Positions 37,977-49,000 of a DNA stretch of 64,000 nt are shown piece by piece. A program made the translations under genes and the position numbers. Origin of the DNA: Serinus canaria (lineage: Eukaryota > Chordata > Aves > Passeriformes > Fringillidae); the NCBI RefSeq assembly GCF_022539315.1, contig NC_066316.1, positions 35,217,245 to 35,281,244 on the forward strand, written 5' to 3'. Within the stretch, counting starts at the first letter, position 1, and each line of letters opens with the position of its first letter. Below the pieces are notes generated by a model, which saw only the letters and a list, made by a program, of their open reading frames with translations, was not told where the DNA came from and made no database searches.

Positions 37977-40285
37977 CTGGTAGATAGTCAGGTGAAAATG
38001 ATGAGTCACAGAGATTCTTTCCTGGAAATATCCTGTGACCATTTTTGCAGAGATTTAGAGCCCTTCAGAGCTGGATACTGTCTCCAGGCCACCATCTCCA
38101 ATTACTACAGAGTTCTATTCCTAAACCTAAATAAACCATGCAATCAATCACAGGGAAAAAATTAGTGTTTTTTTCTCTCTTGTGCTTATCTGCTTTACAC
38201 AGTACATTACAAACTTTCCAAACTCGATTTATTGTATAATTAATAAAGAAGTAAATAATTGAATAATTAAGTTAAAATATGCCCTTGTTTTGTGGGAGAA
38301 CAGTAAAATGCTGCAGCACTAAATCTCTTCCATACATAGTGACTGTGGTGGTCTCATCTCCTACATTCTGCCTGTAGGAGCCTCTGCCTGTTCCTTCAGC
38401 CCTTGGCTTTGGCACCAGGAATTGATGCTAAATAGTTAATGCAGCAGATGTGAAGAATACTATTTTTCTGAAAGATTCAAAGGTGGCTTTCTTTTCTTTG
38501 GAATCCTATCAAAATTGTTTTGGCCAGCTTCAGAGGTTCTCCACCCAGCTCTGTATAAATTTGAGTCTGATAATTTTTCAGCAAATAAAGTCATTAATCA
38601 TCCCATTGGGTCACTTAGGACAGCAAGGTGTAAGATGATGAGCAGCAAGTCACCCAGGCTGCTGCCCTGTGAGTACAGTGGGGAGCTGGGTAGAGCTGCA
38701 CAGGTCTCCCACTCTTTCTGACTCTGCCTTGTACAATACACAAATCAGGATGGAATCTTGAAACGTGGAATGGTGGGCAGAACTCATCTCTTTTTGGTCA
38801 TACTTTGAGTCAACAAATTCTGAGTGGCCACATAATCATAAGCAGGGGACAGCAAAGTGGGTGCTATGTGGCATATAGGACCTGCCCAGGATCAGAAGGG
38901 AAGTCTCCAGGGAATCAGAGCCATATGACAGTTGATAAAATGTCACTCAGGGTTTCATGCCAGGGCTATCCCAGTGACACTTACAGCCCAAAGCAGTCTA
39001 TCAGACATATCTCACTTTCTGGGGAGGGATCAGCCACCCCAAGAGCTTGGGCAAACAGGGTGTTTTCCCAGGGTATATCTTGAGATCTTGCATGTACTGT
39101 GTCATGGGAAATCTACAGCCACTGAATCTGTACATCCTGCACACAGGAGCTGAGAAGATGCTGATGAGGGTCTGCATGGAAACTGCAAGGAAAGAGAAGG
39201 CAATGATGGCCACTCCTGACTGGCTCAACCAAGCATAGTTGTGACCACCCCACTTCAGGGAACAAAACAAAACCAGAAATAACTTTCCTTGTTTCTGTGT
39301 TCAACAGTTCATTCACCAGAGAACACGTTCTCAGGAGCTGGTACAAATCAGGGCTTTAACACTGCACTTTCTGTGCACTAACCCACAGACCTCCCAATGA
39401 AGTTATTAATTCCCAAAAGCTTGGTATCCAATCTCTCACCAACCCTGTTCTTCCTTGTCTGGGTTTCCCCTTCTGACTGACAGTCATTCATAGAAGGGTG
39501 TACTGAAATAAATTCTTCTTCATCTCTCAGACTGGACAGGTTTGTTCTCCTGTGAAGACAGTTTCCAGCATTCACCATCCACTCTATATGCTCCTCTTCC
39601 TCTCTTCTTCACTTGCACACACCGGGTGACATACCTGGCACCTTTCCCAACAGTTTGAAAGTTGTGGATTATTGATCTGGCTCTGGCTGAGGCTTGTAAT
39701 CCACCTTTCCAACAACATTTGTATTATCTCTGTGTCACTGTACACATTTTTTAGCAAACTCAAGCTTATCGTGGCAAGTCTTGTCCCTAAATATAATAGA
39801 GTCCTTTCTCACAAAAATTCCCTCAAGAACTTCTCTGATTCCCTGTCCTCACCAGCTCTCTGGCTTATTGCTTGAGCCACAGTTTACTTAGAAAGTATCA
39901 TAGATCACCCCAGATCTGAAATGATAAGTATAATACATATGTAAATATATATATATATATATATATGTATAATAGTGTACATAAATATATAAACATTCCA
40001 GTAATCGAATTAAGGAAGATTGACAATGGTTAAAATCTCATCAAGTCCTTCTTGATGGACACTTTATACATAATGGCCTGCTTCAACCACACAGAAGCAA
40101 CTGCTCCTGGGTTGCTTTTCATGAAAGTATGGGGTCATAGCTTAACTAACAATTAACAATGATTTATTGTAATTATCCCTTTCAGCAGTCAAGGGGTATA
40201 TTGGGCATGCTGATCACATTATTTTGACTGTGATGAGGAGAGGGGGAAGACTGGTCTCGTACACCATTTTTCCCAAAAAGACATG
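37977..40285. other. non-coding stretch, nothing recognised
   Basis: Several short overlapping frames on both strands (38.9-39.3 kb), none with a known motif. An (AT)11 microsatellite lies at 39945-39966. Confidence 0.5.
39945..39966. repeat. (AT)11 microsatellite
   Basis: Eleven AT dinucleotides, continuing as an imperfect gtataat. Confidence 0.9.
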
Positions 40286-40312
40286 AAGCCTGTGTAAATG
40301 TTACACAGGCTT
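40286..40312. repeat. perfect 12-bp hairpin, 3-base loop
   Basis: AAGCCTGTGTAA and TTACACAGGCTT are exact reverse complements around the loop ATG. G-T wobbles and A-T pairs could extend the stem a little on both sides. Confidence 0.8.
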
Positions 40313-42056
40313 TGGTTTTATAATTGCTTTAACATGGTTCAAAGAGGAAAGGAAGGAAAGGACTTTGTCCTGTTTTCTTATTGTCTTTTCAACCAAAAGT
40401 TTGAAACAGATTTGTTGTGAGGCATCCCTTGAGCCCAAGTGCTCTGGCTTGGCAGAGCATGCTAAGATGCTCCATTTATAAAGCGATTTATCAGCTGTGC
40501 TGTGGTGTAGCAGTGAACAGGGGATCTACCACTAGAAGTAGCACATTTCTTGAATGCCTCAAGGACCAAAAATTGTCCAATCCCCATGAAGGTTGATGAG
40601 ATTTGTTTCATTAGAAATTATTTCGCTCCATTGTTGGTCTGTCATCAGGGAATGGCTTCCACAGCTACAGCAAGCAGCACATACCTAGTGCAGAAGGAGT
40701 GAAAGATCTTCTGTAGTATCATTCATGTTATCATTGCCATACAGAAGACACATTTTTCTCCATTAACAGTGCTGTAACTTGCAAAATGTCCACAGCTACA
40801 TTTGGATTACTTTTCTCTGTTGATAAAATGCAAACCATTTTTCTTTCTTGTGCATGCACCCATGGCTATTATTTCTGCTTCCTGTGCCCATCAGCAACAA
40901 AATTCTTGCTGTTTCATCAGTAAGAAAGTCTAAAACAATTTATAGAGCATAACTTCCTCTATGAGAAATGTGAATTATGTGGCCAATAGAGCCTTCAGCT
41001 ACTTGCATCAGTATTTTTTTCCCAACCAGTCTCTGAGATAGTTATCTACACTTTCATTACCCCAAGATGACATTAATGCCATTCAGTGCTGACTGGTCTG
41101 CCTGATAAAGCTAAGCATAAACCCAGGCTGATGCAGAATGTGACTGACAGTTTTCATAAGAAAAGCAAAAGCCAGGAGCACATATCACCTCCCTAGAAAG
41201 AACTGCATTTGGCTGCCAGTTAAATATATGAATTTTAAAATCGTTACATTTGATATGCTGTATTAAATTTTACATGATCTCATTATAGTCTATATCACTT
41301 TCCCCTCATGTTCCTGAATGTCTTTGACAGTCATCTGTCAAATCACAGGAGCTGATGTCCATTTGCAGAGTAAAACCTTGTACATTGGCAATGAGTAGGA
41401 AGCAACACTGCCAGGGAAAGCACCTTTATAAGGAAGCAGAGGAGGAAGGGTAGGACAGAGAATCAGGATCTTGCTTTACATCTGGGATGCAGGGTAGTGC
41501 CTAAGAGTTACTGTCTCACAACACACCATGCCTCTTAAGAGACAGAATTCTGAAGCAAAAAATGCTTTTCCAGGTTGTACAGAATGTACAACACAAGTTT
41601 AAGCAGTGGGTTTATATGGAAGGTAAGAAGAATGCAGAAAACTAAATATAATTCTAATACAATCACCAAAGGAGCTGGTGGCTTATTTTGATTATTTCAA
41701 TTCTCTCAACTTTAATTTTTTCCTACTTATTTTAATATAGCTGTGCCATGGATTTGTGTATTGACAGGCTCAGTCACATCCTAGTCATTGTCATGAAAAT
41801 TGAGGCTTCAGGGGCTAGGTACAGCTTGGACTTCTGACACCAAATTTGGCTGAGATATTTCCAGTGAATGTACAACCAACCAACACATTTTGAAGCCAGG
41901 TTATGATCCAAATCAGGAACAACTGCTGCCCAGGACAACTGAAAGAGGCAGTATTTTCTGAAACAGGAGGAAAGCTGTTCATTGGTAAAAATTTTTTGCT
42001 TCAAAATTGTCATAAACTTTTGACATTTTAAAATATAGTGATCCCTTGAAATAGCA
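40313..42056. other. non-coding stretch, nothing recognised
   Basis: No gene or diagnostic repeat seen. The minus frame at 41774-42100 is an open run with no splice support. Confidence 0.5.
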
Positions 42057-42096
42057 TTGCTGCTCTCTGTATCGGGAAAAATACAGAGAGCAGCAA
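42057..42096. repeat. perfect 16-bp inverted repeat, 8-base loop
   Basis: TTGCTGCTCTCTGTAT (42057-42072) and ATACAGAGAGCAGCAA (42081-42096) are exact reverse complements around cgggaaaa. This is the longest spaced inverted repeat I found. It is not A/T-only, so it is unlikely to be simple compositional chance. Confidence 0.85.
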
Positions 42097-42260
42097 ACAA
42101 AAAATTGCTATCAGTTTTTGGAAAAAATGTTTAAAAATATCAAAAATTTTTCAAAATGAAATATTTTCTGTTCAATTCCAAATGCATTATTCAAATAATT
42201 TTTATTATTTTATTTGCTTAAATTTCTGATAATCCTAAATGTCTTGCCTTGTTCTCTCAC

Positions 42261-42350
42261 CCTCTTCTTCAGAGTCAGCAAATTTGTCATCAAGTTCATT
42301 ACTTGCCCACCTCAACTTGACACCATAAAGACATTTCAGGTAATAGAATA
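42261..42350 (-). CDS. candidate internal exon, unrecognised
   Basis: On the minus strand 90 nt are open between an acceptor ending ggccag (or tttag five bases earlier) and the donor GAAGAGG|gtgaga. The frame contains FYYLKCLYGVKLRW and then a strongly acidic end, NELDDKFADSEEE. It enters in phase 1 and leaves in phase 1. The plus strand also shows a splice-bounded open segment here (ccctcttcttcag ... ATTTCAG|gtaata, with VSKFVIKFITCPPQLD), and that acceptor is stronger, so strand is unsettled. Confidence 0.3.
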
Positions 42351-42827
42351 CTGGCCTAAACTTTTGGTGATAATAAAAGTGAAATGACTATGAAATGCTG
42401 GCATTATCTTCAATTTGTCACAGGAGATGAAGGGTCATTCACTCAGAACCACTGTTATAAGCTGTCTGCCAATTTGAGCTATTGTACTGTATGGTCTGTA
42501 CCCCTCCCCCATACAATTTGTTCACTTAATTTGAAATCCTCTGATCCTTTGCAATTTCATTTCTGCTTTCAATTACTTGACTTGTTCATTTTCCTGAGTA
42601 GCCACCTGAAATTGCACAGAGTCTGCCTATATACCTTTAAAACTTTTTTTGCTCTTACATTCTTTTTTCTTTTTTACGTATTTTTTGCTCTTGTTTCACC
42701 AGAACGTCTTTATTCCCTTCCAGTGTTTCCTTAATCCTAACCTGTTCTCATCTGGTTGTCTATTTCTGTACCACTTGTTTGGCTTCACAATTCCCTGAAC
42801 TGTCTTTCTTCCAAATAATAAAAAAAA

Positions 42828-42877
42828 AAGGTAAAAAAAGAGAAAGGTAAAAAAAGAGAAAGGTAAAAAGAGAGAAA
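42828..42877. repeat. 16-bp purine tandem repeat, 3 copies
   Basis: Copies of ggtaaaaaaagagaaa start at 42830, 42846 and 42862 (the third with two changes). The repeat abuts the hexamer array that follows. Confidence 0.9.
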
Positions 42878-42885
42878 GGTGGAAA

Positions 42886-43009
42886 GGAAAAGGAAAAGGA
42901 AAAGGAAAAGGAAAAGGAAAAGGAAAAGGAAAAGGAAAAGGAAAAGGAAAAGGAAAAGGAAAAGGAAAAGGAAAAGGAAAAGGAAAAGGAAAAGGAAAAG
43001 GAAAAGGAA
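42886..43009. repeat. (GGAAAA)n array, about 20.7 copies
   Basis: 124 bp of uninterrupted GGAAAA hexamers, purine-only on the plus strand. It creates artificial open frames in both directions (Lys-Arg on plus, Phe-Leu on minus) that are not genes. Perfect identity of the units suggests recent expansion, and copy number probably varies between individuals. Confidence 0.97.
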
Positions 43010-43060
43010 CATTTGCTGGTCTTGGGCCCTGTTCCCTTTAATGGCAGATAATTCTCTTAC

Positions 43061-43136
43061 CTTCTTTGCACCATCTGTTGCTTCCTATTTCCAAGCAAAA
43101 TTGTAGTACAGTGGCTGCATCATCATGAGGAGATCT
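43061..43136 (-). CDS. candidate internal exon, unrecognised
   Basis: On the minus strand the acceptor gcagatgtcttcag and the donor AAAGAAG|gtaaga (close to consensus) enclose 76 nt. The frame is open in phase 0 in, phase 1 out, with HDDAATVLQFCLEIGSNRWC. The surrounding minus frame stays open for 134 codons (43038-43442), so the splice boundaries rather than stop codons define the segment. Its phase joins 44409-44520 upstream and 42261-42350 downstream. Confidence 0.3.
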
Positions 43137-44408
43137 CTGAAGACATCTGCTCAGTGAGCAGAAGTGCTCAGAGGAGCAAATGAGGCATGAGACTGCAGTG
43201 GGGAGGGACTCCAGAATAGCATCGTTGTGATTCCTGGATGTGTTGAGAATTTTTTGATCCCACTGGACCTGCCAATGCAGAGAAGAGCTTTGGAAACCAG
43301 CCAGCTGCTGGAATACTCTCCAGAACACTATGGGGTCCAGATGCACCCAGGCCTGTGTGGGCTGAGGGAGGATGTCGGCAGCCCCAGGAGGTAGGAGAGG
43401 TCCCACCTCAAGTGCCCTGTCTCTTGTGTGCAGGCTGTGCACAGACTGCTTCAGGTGGCTCTTTTGGCAGCTGACACCATCATAAGCAAAGCAGTGACAG
43501 AGAAATGTCCATTACAGGATGAGGAAAAAAGTTATTGCTCCTACAGAGGCTAAGTGGACACTGCTTGGCCAGGGGGGAGAAATTAATGCTGGCCTTGACC
43601 TTCCTTCTGGATGAATCTCAGCTCCAAACTCAGGTCTCCCACCATCATGAGAATTGTCATTTTTTCCATAATGGCACTACATATATTTTGGCTTCCTAGG
43701 AACAGTTTTGCAGCCACTCATAGCTCAGTCACCTTCCAGGTTCAGTTCTCACATACTCCAGTTCAGTCCTCCTGCCTGGACTCTGGAAGCTTTCAATGCC
43801 TGCTGTCAGCACATTTCAAGAGGCACTACCTTGAAATGAGACAAACTTCTCTTAGCATTTAATTCACCTGGCTGGCATGTGCCAAGGGAGGCATGTCATG
43901 TTTACATATCACTTTTTATTATAAAGTATTACCTGTCATGTCAGATACTCATAAGTCACCTCCTAGTTTCAAAAGAGGCTGAAGTGAGGTAAAACCATTC
44001 TCAATTTTCCAAAAGAAGCACTGTGGCAATATTCCCACAATGAAAAAGACAAGAACCTGGACTTTAAAAGATTTTTTTTTAATACATATCATCCAGCTTA
44101 ATGGAAGCAAATATTTCATTATTTAAGATACCAAGTGCAATAAAAAGACATACTAACACCATGCAACAGTGGCCCCAAAGCCTTGTCAATCACAATAAAG
44201 ACAAATTGGCTTGCTTAAATTTGTTCTGTTGGAGTTTTCCATCTTTGTAAGAACTGCAGTAATTTCAATATTGCAAACATCTTGTTACATAAAATATTTT
44301 TTTAAAGTTTCTTATTGAAGGTGTTTAGAGCAGAAAACCTGAAGGAGCAGAAGGCTTGAACCAGTGATAGCAGTGGCTCTGAAAGGAAGGTGCTGCTCTG
44401 GGTGTCAC

Positions 44409-44520
44409 TTTGTGCTGAGCCTCAGTCAGAAACACACACATTCCCAAACTGCCCTGCAGACATTGAATCACTTTCTGTAGGAATGTCAGAGCACATTGGC
44501 ACAAACTGCCAGATTCCTTT
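44409..44520 (-). CDS. candidate internal exon, unrecognised
   Basis: On the minus strand an excellent pyrimidine-rich acceptor (ggccctacctcactgtctgctccag) begins a frame with CALTFLQKVIQCLQGSLG and CVFLTEAQHK. The chosen donor (CACAAA|gtgaca) is weak. The frame continues to a TAA at 44325-44327, so this could instead be a 3' exon. It enters in phase 2, matching the phase-2 end of 45835-46013. Confidence 0.28.
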
Positions 44521-45546
44521 CTGGAGCAGACAGTGAGGTAGGGCCAAAAAAAGGACAGGCTGAGTGTTACTACTCTCAGCCAGAACTGAGCAAGCTGAGA
44601 TCCTTGAGCTTTCAATTATCAGTTAATTACTGCCCACTTGTGGCAAAATGACAGGGCTGGGTTGGAAACAACCTGCAGAGAGACAGCAGATACCCAGCTG
44701 CACCTGCACCAGGTCTCAGAAACTTGATGACAACATGATGGTTTCCCTTGCCTCCCTCTATCGAGGAAGATGTACTCAGCAAGCTAGAAGTGAGGTGGAT
44801 GGCTGGAAGACACCATGCTATATAAAACATGCTTCTGCTGCAGAGATTGAAACAGTTAATGTTTTGTGCTGTGCCAGCACAGAACAAGGTAAATACAATC
44901 CTGCAAAATAGGGAAGCTTGCAGCAAAGAATCCCCACAAAATATTGCTGTGAAAATCCCAATACAAAAAGTATTTTTGTCACTTATTAACAATGTAAGAT
45001 TGAATTCAGATCCTGAATTGTATAAGTTAATTGTGGGCTAATAGATAATCTGCCAACAAATATTGTTTCACAAACGGTGGGTTGATATTTCTTCCAGTCA
45101 GCACATAGGAATGAATGATCTATCTCTTTATATAAGACTAAATCTAAAGCAATTTTATCAGCTTGATATTACACAAGTGCTTTAGGATAGTAATACTAGC
45201 TTCTCCCTGCAAATCAGGAACTTGAAAGCTCTAAAAGCAAGGCTTGTGAAATATAAAAACTTTTACAGCCTGAAACATTTAACAGTTTTATGAAATGAGC
45301 AGCCATTGCAGACTGATTTGTTGTTTTAAAACCTGCTTCATGAGATCCTGCTATTTGCAGCAGAGTACATCAAGGACCTTTTAATTCAGAGACTTGAAGA
45401 GGCTATAGCCTGGAAAACTCCAAGGGCAAGGGCAAGATCAGTGAAGGCAGGGGTATGGCATTATATCATCCTTAGAATACTGCATCTGTTATATGTAGCT
45501 CAGCTCAGCAAGAGCAGCTTTTCCAGAGTAGCTGCTATGACTTTTC

Positions 45547-45733
45547 ACGGAGTCAGAGAATGTCCTGAGCTGGAAGGGACCCACAAGGATCACCAAGTCC
45601 AACTCCCAGCCTTGCACAGAACCCTCCCCAAGAGTCACACCATGTGACCAGGAGCATTGTCCAAATACTTCCTGAACTCTGTCAGGCTTGGCCTGACACT
45701 TCCCTGGGGAACCTCTTCCAGCACTCTTTACAA
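45547..45733 (-). mobile_element. CR1 LINE fragment
   Basis: The plus strand reads 'gagtcagagaatgtcctgagctggaagggacccacaaggatcaccaagtccaactcc', then 'ccttgcacagaac' and 'ggggaacctcttccagcactctt'. This is the reverse complement of a CR1 3' region of a different subtype from that at 9143. CR1 sense is on the minus strand. It is truncated and diverged, and the ends are approximate. Confidence 0.8.
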
Positions 45734-45834
45734 GCCATGAATTAGATTTTCTTTTTTTCTTCCTCATCTTACAATAGGGAAACTAGAGCATGAAAAAAAA
45801 TTAGCAAGCCTATTTTCAAGGGAGTTGAACATAC

Positions 45835-46013
45835 CTGCTCTGGATAAAGTGAATGTCATCTTTACAAACCAGACCATAAATGGTTAAGTCTGATGTCATA
45901 GCTGCCTCCAGTATTGACAACAGGAAGAGAATCCGAATCCGTATCGCCTGTCCCCAAATTTTTTGCTTTAACCAGCAGTTCTCACACTTGTAATGACAGT
46001 TCTTTTTATTTTC
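45835..46013 (-). CDS. candidate internal exon, unrecognised
   Basis: On the minus strand the acceptor ccaaatctttccatttttcaag and the donor AGAGCAG|gtatgt, both strong, enclose 179 nt (59 codons, phase 0 in, phase 2 out). The frame is open throughout. It begins with a Cys/Lys-rich part (NCHYKCENCWLKQKIWG), continues through a hydrophobic helix (IRILFLLSILEAAM), and ends CKDDIHFIQS. Two CxxC-like cysteine groups are suggestive but do not match a motif I can name. It is one of the longest splice-bounded open segments here and lies 100 bp from a CR1 fragment. Confidence 0.35.
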
Positions 46014-49000
46014 CTTGAAAAATGGAAAGATTTGGCTTGTGACAGTACTTTAATAAAAGATGTGGGTCCTCTTTGATCACATGCCCAGCTTTCCTTTGGC
46101 AGAAAAAGGGAAACCTTCTTCCCAACAGTTCTTCAATGAGAGAGTACACATTTATCAGAGACCATTCCTGAAATCCTTAGCCAGATAATATTATGTTGTG
46201 CCCCCATTATATCTGCCTCATCTACTTTTTTTGTCTTGTCTGTCAGCAATTAACAGCTAAGCCAAGTGTATTTTCTCCAATTCAATTCAGAGTAAAATAG
46301 GTCTTTAAAAATCTACAGAGGGAGCACGCAAGGTGTTCATGTACTACAGTGATAAGTGCAGCACAAATTAATTGGAAGACTCCTTTGCAGCTATGAGGCT
46401 AGTCCTAGTCCTGACCTCTGACATGAACTCTTGCTTTCTGAGAATTTTGACCAGAAAAGTGAGGATTTGTAAAGTCTCCGTGGCATGAGCTACCCTTGTG
46501 GAACCTCTATTGATTTTTATGTGCTGGAACAGCAAGGGAGAGCTAGCTGCTGGAGTGTAAGGAAACAGTCAGTCACAAAGAATTGTTGTTTAGGGAAAAT
46601 ATAAATTAAAGAACTCTAAGTGAAAATAATGATGAAAAATCATGGTCTAGAATATTGGATAGTCAATATTCTCTAGGAATCAGTGGTGCAGGAACATTCA
46701 CATGACCTAGCATTTTATAATAAGACAAGGTAAAATATCTGAAAATAATGAGCCATAATAGTTGATCCCAGCTGTAATGAAAATATCACTTGATATCCTC
46801 TTCCAGTACTATTTGGCATTGGCCATGATTTGGGAGTGATAAAAAGAAGACATGACATTAAATAGAAAGTGTTGAAGAAATTAAGATCTATAGGCAACAC
46901 AACATCCCTGGCTCCTGAATTCGAATTTGGTCTGATTGTACTTTCAAAGCTGTAGAAGAGATTACATTCAGTGAGCCCATGAGACTGAAACTTGAGGGCT
47001 TGAATCTGGACTTGAGGATGAAATAAATGAGGGGGGGAAAGAATCCAGTTTGTGCCAATCAGAAAAGCTATTGCCAGATTTCAGCTGCAAGAGAACAAGA
47101 ATGATCGTGCCAGAACGAGGAAGGTGCAGAACCACAGCCAATCTTATGTGGAAGATTTCTGATCTGCTAAAGGAAAGTTAAGGACTCTGGTACAGACTTC
47201 ACAGGATTGATTTGCTTTATGGATGAAAATCTCTGCAACAGAATTTAAGAAATAAAGTATCAATCTTTTCCTTTTCTTTTCTGTGAGAATCCAGCTTTCC
47301 AGATATAGAGACAGAAAATACAGAAATTTGGGTGCAAATATGCCTGGAGATAATAAGATGAGATATTTTTCCTACCAGGTACTAGCTGAAAAGAAATAAA
47401 AATTTAGTTACCTACAGTAATGAGGTCACTGTAGAAAAAATGGCTATAGAAAATTAAGTCAATGATGAATTGACCTAATTCAGTCAGAATGATCTGTGAT
47501 TAACTTGATCTAAACAAAATGAAACAATAAGGGTAAATCTGTAATTGATATTCTTTCGGGCAAAAGAGAAAATTTTAATTAAAGAAAAGGAATGTAAAGT
47601 TAACAGTATCAAGAAACTATTGAGAGGGCATCTAAAATTTTATTAGGATAGATACTTTAAAAAAAAATATGCAAAATCTAAATCTTGAACAAAAAGAGAC
47701 AAAAAAGTTTCAGGCCTGCAGACATCAAAATAATGTCAATGAGAACACAAAGAATAAACTTACTGGAAAATGATAAACAGGACGACTGTATTTTAAAAAG
47801 CTGTTTCTAGTAGATGCGTGGATCTGATTGAAATATTTTGTTAGATATTGATAAAGCCTCAACCAGAATTTTGCACAAATCCACAGTTCCTACCACAAAC
47901 CATTCTCTAACCAAGTAAGCAAAGAAACTTGGTAGATGATCTTTTGAGGAGAGGCTAGGAAAGCTCAACTTGTTTAGCAAATCAAAGACTGAGTGAGGAT
48001 CCAAGAGCATTTTGCAAGATTGTCTGAAAGCAAACCAGAATTTAAAACAAAAAACCCAAACCCAAACAAAAAAACAACTTGTCAAAGGGGAAAACATTGT
48101 CAATAAATAAATTTACATTAGAAATGTGAAGCCAGTTTCTACTCATAAGCATAAAAGTGAGAATAGCTTCCCTGTGTGAGTTCAGAGACATAAAAGTTGA
48201 AGTTTATGACAGTGATTATATGATTTCAATATCAAAAAGTGGAAATCTTTGGATATTATGAAGAAATGTCCTCCATCTTGTCTATTCCTGAGTTTCCTGA
48301 TGTTCCTGATACTGTATAGCTTTCCCTGTGACTACTTTGCACTGAACTTTATCACTTACTTATCCAGCATAGGACAAACTGAGAAAAAAAGCTGCCACTT
48401 TAAAATACTTCATAACTAGCATATAAATATACTTCTTTGACAAAGTAAGGCCAAGAATTTCTCAGGGGTCAGAACAATAGGCGTTTCAGAAGATAATGAG
48501 CACAGTCAGTGCTGCTGTAGAGAAACAAAGTAGTGGGAAAAGCAATATGAAAAAAAAGGTGTTGAAAAAAATATGACTGAATACCAACCTTGCTGCTTAG
48601 GTTCACAAGCCAGCTACTAATTGGTCATTATAACAAGTTGGCTCATCGTTATCTAGTGTTTCTTACATCTTCTTCAGAAGCACCTAGCCTTACTCAATTT
48701 CTAGCAAAAGGGTACCAGTTTTAGATGATTCTTTGAAGTAACTTGTTAGAACACATTATGTATAGTTTCTCCATCATCTTTGTTAAGAGGGACAAGAGAT
48801 GAGACTCTTCTGCATATCAGTTGGAAAATTACAGAACGTTAAGGGGTTCTGGTACCTGCAGCAGTTGCACCAGAAGGCATTGGAGAAATAGTGATAAACA
48901 AATCAGGCTGAAGCCCAATGTTTCTGGGGGTTTGTTGTGGTTTTTTTGGTTTTAATTTTTTTTCCATCATTTGTACCTGTCTCTCTCACTCTGGTGCAAA

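Noticed and set aside
42785..43106. Long poly-(Phe-Leu) and poly-(Lys-Arg) open frames
   Set aside because: They are translations of the GGAAAA array and its flanks; no gene signal.
44627..44992. 121-codon minus frame and an overlapping 87-codon plus frame
   Set aside because: Both strands open, no motif; the possible splice pair inside uses a weak donor.
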